Assembly (NCBI GenBank): GCA_000719695.1
Contig: JOHN01000023.1
Coordinates: 1-64,000, forward strand
Origin: Streptomyces sp. NRRL F-6131
GTDB lineage: Bacteria > Actinomycetota > Actinomycetes > Streptomycetales > Streptomycetaceae
DNA length: 64,000 nt
Direction: 5' to 3'
Shown: positions 45,562 to 53,245 of the stretch, one piece after another
How the letters are laid out: each line of letters starts with the position of its first letter
Position numbering within the stretch: position 1 is the first letter of the stretch
The notes under the pieces: generated by a model
Seen by the model: the letters and a program-made list of their open reading frames with translations, nothing else
What the model was told of the DNA's origin: nothing
The model's database searches: none
Translations under genes and position numbers: made by a program

Positions 45562-45717
45562 TTACACCTCGGGTGCGGGTGCGGCACGGCCGCAGGGCGC
45601 ACTCGGGCGCCCCTGCACCCAACGTTCGATTCTCCGGCACCGGTAGGACAAAAGCCAGTTGGCGCACGATTGCTGGCACTGCGTACAAGTCATGATCAAA
45701 GCTCCGCGCGTAGACAT
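45562..45717 (-). CDS. Putative Cys-rich 51-residue leader protein upstream of guaB1
   Basis: From ATG 45717 on the minus strand is a 51-residue ORF, ending 27 bp before guaB1. It starts M-S-T-R-G-A-L-I-M-T-C-T-Q-C-Q-Q-S-C and has five Cys, two in C-T-Q-C. GGAGGA sits six bases upstream, giving a very good RBS that is itself half of the palindrome GGAGGATCCTCC. A hairpin (45592-45616) lies within its 3' part. It could be a real small protein, an attenuator leader peptide, or a chance ORF; I think it is more likely real than not because of the RBS. Confidence 0.5.
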   Translation of the reverse strand: MSTRGALIMTCTQCQQSCANWLLSYRCRRIERWVQGRPSAPCGRAAPAPEV

Positions 45718-45832
45718 GGAGGATCCTCCAAATCCCGGCTTTTCGCCCCGGTGGGGGCCGCTCCCGTAGCATTCACGCGGTAGACGCGGCGCACGCCGTG
45801 ATCGGCGAGGCGAGCGGGAAAGCGGCAGAGGC

Positions 45833-47377
45833 ATGACGGCGGCGGGCGTGGACACGGGGCAGCAGCGGAGCGACGAGGACGTCGAGGTGGCCGCGGCGGC
45901 CGACCCGACCGGCGCGGGCGAGGACATCGACTTCGGCCCCGGCCTCGACCCCGAGCGGCTCCGGCTCTGCCTGGAGGTGCTGGCCGAGCTGGACGAGCTG
46001 CACGTCGACCACCCGGACGCGATCACCGTCCGCAAGGCCGTCGGCGGGATATTCCGCACGCTCAAGCAGCGCCGCCGCCAGGAGATGCGGGCCCGCAAGA
46101 CCGCCAACGACCGCGAGGTCACCGCGCGCACCGCGACCGGCGCCCCGACCCGGATCGACGACGAGACGGCCGGCGCCTTCGGCCTCACCACCGTCACCAC
46201 CACGGAGATCGCCGGGATCCTGGAGCGCCCCCGGTCCTGCTACATCTGCAAGCAGCGCTACGTCGAGGTCGACGCGTTCTACCACAACCTCTGCCAGGCC
46301 TGTGCGACCAAGAACCGGGCCCGTCGCGACGCCCGCGCCGACCTCACCGGCAAGCGCGCGCTGCTGACCGGCGGCCGGGCCAAGATCGGCATGTACATCG
46401 CGCTGATGCTGCTGCGCGACGGCGCGCACACCACCATCACCACCCGCTTCCCCAACGACGCGATCCGCCGCTTCACCGCGATGCCGGACAGCGCGCAGTG
46501 GCTGCACCGACTGAAGATCATCGGCATCGACCTGCGCGACCCCGCCCAGGTGATGGCGCTGGCCGACGAGGTCGCGGCGGACGGCCCGCTGGACATCCTG
46601 ATCAACAACGCCGCGCAGACCGTGCGCCGCCCGCCGGAGTCCTACCGCGAGCTGGTCGCCGCCGAGTCCGCGCCGCTGCCGGCCGGCGAGCTGCCGCAGT
46701 CCACCACCATCGGCCGGTTCAACAGCGGCAGCGTCGACCTGCCCGCCCTGCCCCACCAGGCCTCCGGCGACGGCGAGCGGATCTCCGCCGAGGACGTCAC
46801 CTCGCTCGCGCTGGTCACCGGCTCGGCGACGCCCGAGCGGATCATGGCCGGGACGGCGATCGACGCCGGCGGCCTCGTCCCGGACCTCGCGGACACCAAC
46901 AGCTGGGTGCAGACCGTCAACGAGGTCGGCCCGGTGGAGCTGCTGGAGGTCCAGCTCTGCAACTCCACCGCGCCGTTCATCCTGATCAGCCGGCTCCGCC
47001 CGGCGATGGCCGCCTCGGCGTCCCGCCGCAAGTACGTGGTCAACGTCTCGGCCATGGAGGGCGTCTTCGCCCGCGGCTACAAGGGCGCCGGCCACCCGCA
47101 CACCAACATGGCCAAGGCCGCGCTGAACATGCTCACCCGCACCAGCGCGATGGAGATGTTCCAGACCGACGGCATCCTGATGACCGCCGTCGACACCGGC
47201 TGGATCACCGACGAGCGCCCGCACCCGGACAAGATGCGCCTCGCCGACGAGGGCTTCCACGCCCCGCTGGACCTGGTCGACGGCGCAGCCCGGGTCTACG
47301 ACCCGATCGTCCGCGGCGAGCAGGGCGAGGACCTCTACGGCTGCTTCCTCAAGGACTTCGAGCGCTCCAACTGGTGA
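45833..47377 (+). CDS. Atypical SDR protein with zinc-knuckle-like N-terminus
   Basis: This 514-residue protein has an N-terminal helical region (about 35-100), a four-Cys knuckle C136-Y-I-C139...H151-N-L-C154-Q-A-C157, and a C-terminal Rossmann SDR domain (about 170-514) with T-G-G-R-A-K-I-G, N-N-A-A-Q-T, and N-V-S-A. The catalytic Lys is in H-P-H-T424-N-M-A-K428, so Thr replaces the usual Tyr of YxxxK. The fold is intact but the chemistry is uncertain. It may act on a bound RNA, protein or other substrate. It precedes a Nudix gene by 41 bp. Confidence 0.75.
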   Translation: MTAAGVDTGQQRSDEDVEVAAAADPTGAGEDIDFGPGLDPERLRLCLEVLAELDELHVDHPDAITVRKAVGGIFRTLKQRRRQEMRARKTANDREVTARTATGAPTRIDDETAGAFGLTTVTTTEIAGILERPRSCYICKQRYVEVDAFYHNLCQACATKNRARRDARADLTGKRALLTGGRAKIGMYIALMLLRDGAHTTITTRFPNDAIRRFTAMPDSAQWLHRLKIIGIDLRDPAQVMALADEVAADGPLDILINNAAQTVRRPPESYRELVAAESAPLPAGELPQSTTIGRFNSGSVDLPALPHQASGDGERISAEDVTSLALVTGSATPERIMAGTAIDAGGLVPDLADTNSWVQTVNEVGPVELLEVQLCNSTAPFILISRLRPAMAASASRRKYVVNVSAMEGVFARGYKGAGHPHTNMAKAALNMLTRTSAMEMFQTDGILMTAVDTGWITDERPHPDKMRLADEGFHAPLDLVDGAARVYDPIVRGEQGEDLYGCFLKDFERSNW

Positions 47378-47418
47378 GCCCGCCCCGCCACCCCCGCCAC
47401 CCCTTCGGAGGAACCGAC

Positions 47419-47874
47419 GTGACCACCGCCCCGCTGCTCGGCGCCGGCGTGATCGTGCCCACCGGGGACGGCCGGGTGCTGATCGGCCGCCGCACCACCG
47501 CCGGCGAACCGCCGACCTGGAGCCTGCCGGGTGGGAAGGTCGACCCGGGCGAGTCCTTCGAGCGCACCGCCGCGCGCGAGCTCGCCGAGGAGACCGGGAT
47601 CGTGCTGCCCGCCGAGCAGATGCGGGTGCTCGCGGTGCTGCTCGACCACGAGCTGGGCCGCCCGCGGCTCACCGCCGCGGTGCTCGCCCCGCCGAGCCTG
47701 GCCACGGCCGTGGTCACCGAGCCGCACTCCTGCGGCGGCTGGGAGCGGCTGCCGCTGGACGCGCTGCCGGAGCCGATGTTCTACCCGTCCGGGCTGGTGC
47801 TGGGCGCCTGGCGGTCGGAGCTGGGCTTCGCGCCCCGGACCGGGACGCACGCCTACCCGGTGGCGGCCCGCTGA
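47419..47874 (+). CDS. Nudix hydrolase
   Basis: GTG 47419 with GGAGGA at 47407-47412 gives 151 residues. The Nudix box reads G-G-K-V-D-P-G-E-S-F-E-R-T-A-A-R-E-L-A-E-E-T-G-I (about 36-59), matching G-x5-E-x7-R-E-U-x-E-E-x-G-U completely. It hydrolyses a nucleoside diphosphate-linked or related substrate, of unknown identity. It lies 41 bp after the SDR gene and may be cotranscribed. Confidence 0.94.
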   Translation: MTTAPLLGAGVIVPTGDGRVLIGRRTTAGEPPTWSLPGGKVDPGESFERTAARELAEETGIVLPAEQMRVLAVLLDHELGRPRLTAAVLAPPSLATAVVTEPHSCGGWERLPLDALPEPMFYPSGLVLGAWRSELGFAPRTGTHAYPVAAR

Positions 47875-47883
47875 GCCCTCGTA

Positions 47884-47940
47884 CCACGCGACCGGACCCC
47901 GCCCCCCTTCGTGCCCGGGGGGTGGGGTCCGTCCGCGTGG
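47884..47940. terminator. Bidirectional terminator between Nudix and FtsX genes
   Basis: CCACGCG, CGGACCCC and CCCCCC pair with GGGGGG, GGGGTCCG and CGCGTGG around a short loop. It lies 10 bp past the Nudix stop and 14 bp past the FtsX stop. Confidence 0.85.
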
Positions 47941-47953
47941 CGCACGGGCGCGG

Positions 47954-50188
47954 TCAGCCGTTGCGGGCCGCCTCCGGGCCGGTGATCCGCTTCAGCAGCG
48001 GCAGCGTCGAGGCGATGATCCCGAGCGAGGCCGCCAGTCCGAGCAGCACCAGCGCGAAGAACACCGCGCCGGGCGCGACAAGGTCGTACTGCATCTGCGA
48101 CTTGAGGAACATCGCGGCCGCGCCGAAGCCCGTCCCGATCGCGATCGCCGACACCACCAGCAGCGGCAGCGCGCTCTCCAGGCCGATCACCCGCCGCAGC
48201 ATCCGCAGCGGCGCCCCGGTGAGCCGGAGCATCGCGAACGGTCGGCGCCGGTCGGACAGGCCCGCGACCACGCTGACCGCCAGGCTGCAGCCGGCGATCG
48301 GCAGGGTGGTGAGCAGCACGACGTCGGCCAGTTGCCGCCAGCCGGCCAGCTCCTTCTGCTGGGTGGATCCCCAGTCCGCCACCATCCGGGCGTGGTGGTC
48401 GGGGAAGGCCCGGCTGAGCACGGTGCGGACGCGTTCCTTGGCGACGGTCGAGCCGTCGGTGGTCACGTACACCGACATCACGGGCAGCCGGTCGAGCGCC
48501 TCGACGGTGATCGGCGCGCTCGGCCACTCGACCTGGGCCTGCGACTCCAGGCTCAGGAACCCGCCCTGCTGGACGGCCGCCACGGCGGCGCCGGGGGCGC
48601 AGTGGCCGACCGCCTCGACCTGGGCGAGGTCGGCGCAGGACGTCAGCGAGGCCTCGGGCATGTCGCGCGGGGCCCGCGGGTCGTGGGCCAGGCCGTCCGG
48701 GTTGGTGTGGGCGACGGCGAGCCCCTTGAAGCCGGGGACGGCCCTCAGCTCGGTGAGGACCCGCTCGGGAAGGCGGTCGGCGATCGGCGGATCCCCCGGC
48801 AGGGCACCGTGCTCCACCGCCGTGCGGGTCTGCGGGTCGCCGCTGAGCGCCCCGCGGTTGGCGTCGATGGTGCCGATGACGGCGACCGTCGCGGTGGTGA
48901 CGAACAGGGCGAGCACCAGGCCGGCGACCGAGCGGAAGCCGGCCCTCGGGTCGTCGGCGAGCCGCCGCACGGCGATCAGGGTGGCCGGACGGCCGGTCCG
49001 GGCGGCGACCGCGCGGGCGGCGGCCAGGGTCAGCCAGGGGCCGGCGACCACCAGGCCGAGCATGATCGTCAGGAAGCCGGTCAGATAGGCGGCGGTCTGG
49101 CCGTTGGTGGACTGCGGGCGGTCGCCGACGAACCAGGCGAGCTCGGCGAGCCCGGCCAGCAGCGGCGCCGCCCGCCAGGCGCTCGGCGGCTGCGGAGTGA
49201 CCCGGCGGCTGACCCCGAGCGGGGAGACGGTGACCCGGCGCAGCGCGAACCGGGCGGCGACCGCCGCCGCGACGGGGACGCCGACCAGCACGGCCAGCCC
49301 CTGCGGCAGGGTGACGGTGAGGTCCTCGAGGAAGAAGCGGTCCCCGGTGAACGGGACGGTCGCGACCAGCGGGCGCAGCAGCAGGAACACCGCGAAGCCG
49401 AGGACGGTGCCGAGCACCGCGGCCAGGGTGGACTCGACGGCCGCGATCAGGGTGATCTGCCGGGGCGTCGCCCCGACCAGGCGCATCGCCGCGTAGCGCT
49501 GCTCACGGGTGGCGGCGGAGAGCCGGGTGGCCGTGCCGATGAAGACCACCACGGGGAAGAGCAGGGCCCCGGCGACCACCGAGAGGATCAGCGTCATGGC
49601 GTCCCCGCGCACGCCCGAGCCCGGGCAGTCGCCCTCGCAGCGCGGCGGCAGGGCGGTGGCGACGGTGGTGACCTGCCGGGCGTCGGGCCGGGTGGCGAGC
49701 GCGGCGGGGTCGTGACCGCTCACCAGCACCAGGGAGTCCGGGGAGGCGAGGGCGGCGTCCCCGACCTCGCCGACCAGCCGGCCGGGGAAGCGGTTGCCCA
49801 ACTGGTCGGCCGGTGTGTCGCGGATCAGCTTCGCGAGGGCGGGCGAGGCGTAGTACTCGTCGGCCGCGGGCAGCCTCGGCAGGCCCGGCGGGACGGGCGA
49901 GGTCGGTCCGGTGGCGGCGACGTCGACGGCGAGGATCTCCCGGCCGTCGTAGTACTCGGGGGTGTGGTCGCGCCACCAGAGCGGGTCGACGGGGGCCGTC
50001 CCGGTACGGCTCGCCGCTCCGGTGTTGGCCCAGAGCACCCGGTCGTTGGCGGCGCCGACGGCGTTGACGGCGGCGAGCGTGGAGAGCAGCAGGCCGACGC
50101 CGATCGCGGCGGCGGCGGTGATGGTGAGCAGTCGGGCGACGGCCTGCCGGCCGCCGCTGAGGGCGAGGCGCAGGGCGAAGGCGATCAC
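47954..50188 (-). CDS. FtsX-family ABC transporter permease
   Basis: GTG 50188 gives 744 residues: two FtsX (MacB-like) membrane units of four helices each, with large extracytoplasmic loops (about residues 40-190 and 470-600). R-L-V-G-A-T-P-R-Q-I and R-L-T-G-A-P-L-R-M are the coupling-helix signatures of the two halves. Such permeases export or extract lipoproteins, peptides or antibiotics. It overlaps its ATPase gene by 4 bp and is controlled by the upstream PadR gene. Substrate unknown. Confidence 0.93.
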   Translation of the reverse strand: MIAFALRLALSGGRQAVARLLTITAAAAIGVGLLLSTLAAVNAVGAANDRVLWANTGAASRTGTAPVDPLWWRDHTPEYYDGREILAVDVAATGPTSPVPPGLPRLPAADEYYASPALAKLIRDTPADQLGNRFPGRLVGEVGDAALASPDSLVLVSGHDPAALATRPDARQVTTVATALPPRCEGDCPGSGVRGDAMTLILSVVAGALLFPVVVFIGTATRLSAATREQRYAAMRLVGATPRQITLIAAVESTLAAVLGTVLGFAVFLLLRPLVATVPFTGDRFFLEDLTVTLPQGLAVLVGVPVAAAVAARFALRRVTVSPLGVSRRVTPQPPSAWRAAPLLAGLAELAWFVGDRPQSTNGQTAAYLTGFLTIMLGLVVAGPWLTLAAARAVAARTGRPATLIAVRRLADDPRAGFRSVAGLVLALFVTTATVAVIGTIDANRGALSGDPQTRTAVEHGALPGDPPIADRLPERVLTELRAVPGFKGLAVAHTNPDGLAHDPRAPRDMPEASLTSCADLAQVEAVGHCAPGAAVAAVQQGGFLSLESQAQVEWPSAPITVEALDRLPVMSVYVTTDGSTVAKERVRTVLSRAFPDHHARMVADWGSTQQKELAGWRQLADVVLLTTLPIAGCSLAVSVVAGLSDRRRPFAMLRLTGAPLRMLRRVIGLESALPLLVVSAIAIGTGFGAAAMFLKSQMQYDLVAPGAVFFALVLLGLAASLGIIASTLPLLKRITGPEAARNG

Positions 50189-50895
50189 GAGGCGACCCGC
50201 TCCGCCGCGGCGCCCGGCGCGTAGCCGGTCGACAGGGTCCGGGCCCGGCCGTCCCGGACGACGGCCTCGCGGTCGGCGTAGGCGGCGACCCGGGGCTCGT
50301 GGGTGACCAGCACCACGGTGGTGCCCTGCTCGCGGGCGGCGGCGACCATCAGCTCCATCACCTGCTCGCCGGTGAGCGAGTCCAGCGCGCCGGTCGGCTC
50401 GTCGGCGAACAGCACCCGGGGGCGGGTCACCAGGCCTCGGGCGAGGGCTATCCGCTGGGCCTGACCGCCCGACAGTTCGCCGGAGCGGCGGCCCTCCAGC
50501 CCGTCGAGGCCGAGCCGGGCGAACCAGGGGCGGGCGTCGGCGAGGGCGGCGGCCCGGCGGACGCCGCCGAGCAGCAGCGGCAGGGCGACGTTCTCCTCGG
50601 CGGTGAGTTCCGGGACGAGCTGGCCGAACTGGAACACGAAGCCGAAGTGGTCACGCCGTAAGGCGCTGCGCCGGTTCTCGTCCAGCCGGTCGATCCGCTG
50701 CCCGTCGAAGTGCACCTCGCCGGCGTCGGGCACCAGGATGCCCGCGAGGCAGTGCAGCAGGGTGGACTTCCCGGAGCCGCTGGCGCCCATCACGGCGAGC
50801 ACCTCGCCGGCGTCGGCGGCCAGGCTGGCGCCGCGCAGCGCCGGGGTCTCCCCGAAGGCGAGTTCGACGTCACGGGCTTCGATCAGGGGGCTCAT
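50185..50895 (-). CDS. ABC transporter ATP-binding protein (MacB/LolD type)
   Basis: This 236-residue ATPase has Walker A G-A-S-G-S-G-K-S-T (about 37-45), signature L-S-G-G-Q-A-Q-R, Walker B V-L-F-A-D-E-P-T-G-A-L-D and H-switch V-T-H. The L-D-S-L-T-G loop after Walker B is typical of the MacB/LolD class. ATG 50895 gives M-S-P-L-I-E-A-R. It drives the FtsX permease, overlapping by 4 bp. The PadR gene lies 73 bp upstream, and GAGCG(A/G)AGCGAG sequences lie in the gap. Confidence 0.95.
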   Translation of the reverse strand: MSPLIEARDVELAFGETPALRGASLAADAGEVLAVMGASGSGKSTLLHCLAGILVPDAGEVHFDGQRIDRLDENRRSALRRDHFGFVFQFGQLVPELTAEENVALPLLLGGVRRAAALADARPWFARLGLDGLEGRRSGELSGGQAQRIALARGLVTRPRVLFADEPTGALDSLTGEQVMELMVAAAREQGTTVVLVTHEPRVAAYADREAVVRDGRARTLSTGYAPGAAAERVAS

Positions 50896-50968
50896 GCGCC
50901 CTCCTCGCTTCGCTCGGCGGGGGCGTTCGCCCACGCGCACCTCTTGATGGTTCGCTCGCTCCGCTCGC

Positions 50969-51496
50969 TCACGCCGCGCGTACCTCCGCGGCGAGGGCGT
51001 CCAGACGGGCGGTGGTCAGGTCGATCCAGCGCAGGTCCGCCTCCAGGTGGAAGAGGCCGTGGTCGGCGAGCAGGGCGTCGACCAGGGGGCCGGTGCGGCG
51101 CAGTTCGGTCAGCTCGCGCATCCGGCGCAGGTGGGCGGCGCGCTGGGTGTCGAGGTACTCCTCGGCGTCGCGGCCGAGCAGCAGGGCGAGCACGACCTTG
51201 GTGAACAGCACCGACTGGAGGGTGGGTTCGGGGGCGACGGGCTCGGTGAGCCAGTGCTCGAACTCGGTCACCCCGGCCTCGGTGATGACGTAGCGCTTGC
51301 GCTCGGGCCCGTCGCCGGGCTCGGCCTCTCCGGCGACGACCTTGCCGTCCCGCGCCAGGCGGCCGAGCGTGGCGTAGACCTGACCGTACGGCAGGGGCTT
51401 GCCGCGCCCGAAGAGGGCGTCGTAGTCGCGCTTGAGGTCGTAGCCGTGGCTCGGCTCGCGCTCCAGTAGCCCGAGAAGGGTGAGGGGAACACTCAT
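50969..51496 (-). CDS. PadR-family transcriptional regulator
   Basis: This 175-residue protein has an N-terminal winged helix (about 1-80; L-T-L-L-G-L-L-E-R-E-P-S-H-G-Y-D-L, Y-G-Q-V-Y-A-T-L-G-R-L-A-R-D-G) and a C-terminal coiled-coil dimer region (about 95-170). PadR proteins usually repress a neighbouring transporter and themselves, and sense its substrate. Here the ABC exporter follows in the same direction. A dyad at 51518-51534 lies 21 bp upstream of ATG 51496. There is no Shine-Dalgarno; leaderless translation from TATGGT is possible. Confidence 0.94.
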   Translation of the reverse strand: MSVPLTLLGLLEREPSHGYDLKRDYDALFGRGKPLPYGQVYATLGRLARDGKVVAGEAEPGDGPERKRYVITEAGVTEFEHWLTEPVAPEPTLQSVLFTKVVLALLLGRDAEEYLDTQRAAHLRRMRELTELRRTGPLVDALLADHGLFHLEADLRWIDLTTARLDALAAEVRAA

Positions 51497-51517
51497 GGGA
51501 GGACCATACACCAGAGG

Positions 51518-51534
51518 TATACACCGAGTGTATA
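51518..51534. promoter_or_regulatory. Probable PadR operator
   Basis: TATACA-N5-TGTATA (TATACACCGAGTGTATA) is a perfect 6+6 dyad with extra related sequence (ATACACCAGAGGTATAC) adjacent toward the PadR start. It sits over the expected promoter of padR. AT-rich dyads stand out in this GC-rich DNA. Confidence 0.7.
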
Positions 51535-51881
51535 GATGGCGAGAATACGCCACTGGCCTGCGAAAACGTGATCTCCTGACGGCTCGGGAACACCGCGAGC
51601 GGGGGACGGCCCCAACCCCCGTCCCCCGCCCTGCACGGCCGGCCCGGCGAGCCCCCACAGCGGGCCGGGCCTCCGCGCCCCGGCACGGGGACGCGGCCGG
51701 TACCAGCCTGCCGCCTCAACCCCCGGCCCGCCGAGGGCCGAACGTCCCGGTCCCGGCGCTCCCTCGGGGCCGGGAGCCCCGCGCCCGCGCACCCGACCGA
51801 CTCTTGTGCGCGGCGGCGCTACCGGGGAGATTGGAGACCGACGGGGCCGACGCACGCCAACAGCCGTGAGGAGCAAGCATC

Positions 51882-52553
51882 GTGTCCAGGACACCCCGCC
51901 CGGCCCGCACCGCACCCCCGCCCCGGCGGGCCGGTCGCGTCCTGCGCCGCGCCCTCGGCCGCCGGAGCACCGTCCGGAACCGCGAACCGCTCGCTCGCCC
52001 GGTCGACCGCGCCCGCGGCCGCGCCTGGCTCGCCGCCGGCCTCGCCCTGCTCCTCGGCCTCGCCGGCATCACCGCCGCCGCCGTCCTCGGCCACCGCGCC
52101 GCCGGACGCGCCACCGAGGCCGAACGCGGCCGCCTCCACCGCACCGAGGCCCTCGTCCTCGGCCGGCCCCGCGTCGAGGAGACCGGCGCCGGCCGGTGGA
52201 GCGGCGGCTACGAGAAGCGGGTCGACACCTCGGTCACCTGGACCGCCCCCGACGGCCTGGCCCGCACCGGCACCGTCGAGGCCCCGCGCAGCGCCGCCAC
52301 CGGCTCCACCCTCACCCTCTGGGTCGACGCCGACGGCCGGCCCGCCACCGCCCCCGCGACCCGGGTCGGCCTGGCCGTCGGCGTCATCTGCACCGGCCTG
52401 GCCGGCTCGGCCACCCTGACCGCCCTGCTCGGCGGCGCGCTCGCCCTGCGGCTGCGCGTCCTCGACCGACGAGCCGACCGCGACTGGGAACGCTCCTGGG
52501 CCCACTGGGAACCGCGCTGGTCCGGCCGCACCAGTCAGCCGCAGGACGACTGA
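51882..52553 (+). CDS. Rv1733c-family membrane protein
   Basis: GTG 51882, with GAGGAG at 51869, gives 223 residues. Two membrane helices (about 49-72 and 155-185) flank an extracytoplasmic loop of about 80 residues with the family pattern R-V-D-T-S-V-T-W-T-A-P-D-G and L-W-V-D-A-D-G-R-P. The N-terminus is basic, with an N-R-E-P-L-A-R-P-V-D-R-A signature. Mycobacterial Rv1733c is a DosR-linked membrane protein of unknown function. It is alone on its strand but followed by a GNAT at 40 bp. Confidence 0.82.
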   Translation: MSRTPRPARTAPPPRRAGRVLRRALGRRSTVRNREPLARPVDRARGRAWLAAGLALLLGLAGITAAAVLGHRAAGRATEAERGRLHRTEALVLGRPRVEETGAGRWSGGYEKRVDTSVTWTAPDGLARTGTVEAPRSAATGSTLTLWVDADGRPATAPATRVGLAVGVICTGLAGSATLTALLGGALALRLRVLDRRADRDWERSWAHWEPRWSGRTSQPQDD

Positions 52554-52593
52554 ACCCCGCCGAACGACTCCGAACCCCTCGTATGGAGCACCG

Positions 52594-53124
52594 ATGTTCA
52601 CCACCGACCGCCTGACCGCCCGCCTCTGGGAGCACAGCGACGCCGAGCGCGCGTTCGACCTGTACTCGCGCCAGGAGGTCGCCCAGTGGCTGGGCGCCAC
52701 CCCGCGGGCCGTGGAGTCGCCCGCCGAGGTGCCCGCCATGATCGACCGCTGGCGGCAGCGCTCGACGGACCCCCGCTACGGCGTCTGGGCCCTCGAACGG
52801 CGGGACACCGGCGTCCTGGTCGGCTCGGTGCTGCTCCTCCCCCTGCTCGACGAGGGCCTCGCCGCTACCGGTAGCGGTAGCGGCGAGGTCGAGGTCGGCT
52901 GGCACCTCCACCCCGACTCCTGGGGCCACGGCTACGCCACGGAGGCCGGGCGCGCCGCACTCGCCAAGGGCTTCGCCGACGGCCTCCCCCGCATCCACGC
53001 CGTCGTCCGCCCCGGCAACACCCGCTCCGCGGCGCTCTGCCACCGCCTCGGCATGACCCCCCTCGGCCGCACCACCCGCTGGTACGGCACCGACCTCGAC
53101 GCCTTCCTCGCGACCCGGCCCTGA
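52594..53124 (+). CDS. RimJ/RimL-type GNAT acetyltransferase
   Basis: This 176-residue protein has the RimJ/L pattern: T-D-R-L-T-A-R-L, W-H-L-H-P-D-S-W-G-H-G-Y-A-T-E-A (acetyl-CoA loop; about 102-117), and V-V-R-P-G-N-T-R-S-A-A-L-C-H-R-L-G-M (about 137-153). It probably acetylates a protein N-terminus or small molecule; target unknown. A GC-rich inverted repeat at 52861-52884 encodes an internal Gly/Ser turn. GGAG precedes the ATG. Confidence 0.92.
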   Translation: MFTTDRLTARLWEHSDAERAFDLYSRQEVAQWLGATPRAVESPAEVPAMIDRWRQRSTDPRYGVWALERRDTGVLVGSVLLLPLLDEGLAATGSGSGEVEVGWHLHPDSWGHGYATEAGRAALAKGFADGLPRIHAVVRPGNTRSAALCHRLGMTPLGRTTRWYGTDLDAFLATRP

Positions 53125-53245
53125 CGCTCCGTGTCCGGCCCCCTGCCGCCTGCGTGCGCGGCCCCCTACGATGTGGAGGCCCGACCCGGCACACGCGCCG
53201 GGAGGGGACCGGACGCGGGGGGCGGCCGGCGCGACGGGGGGAACG

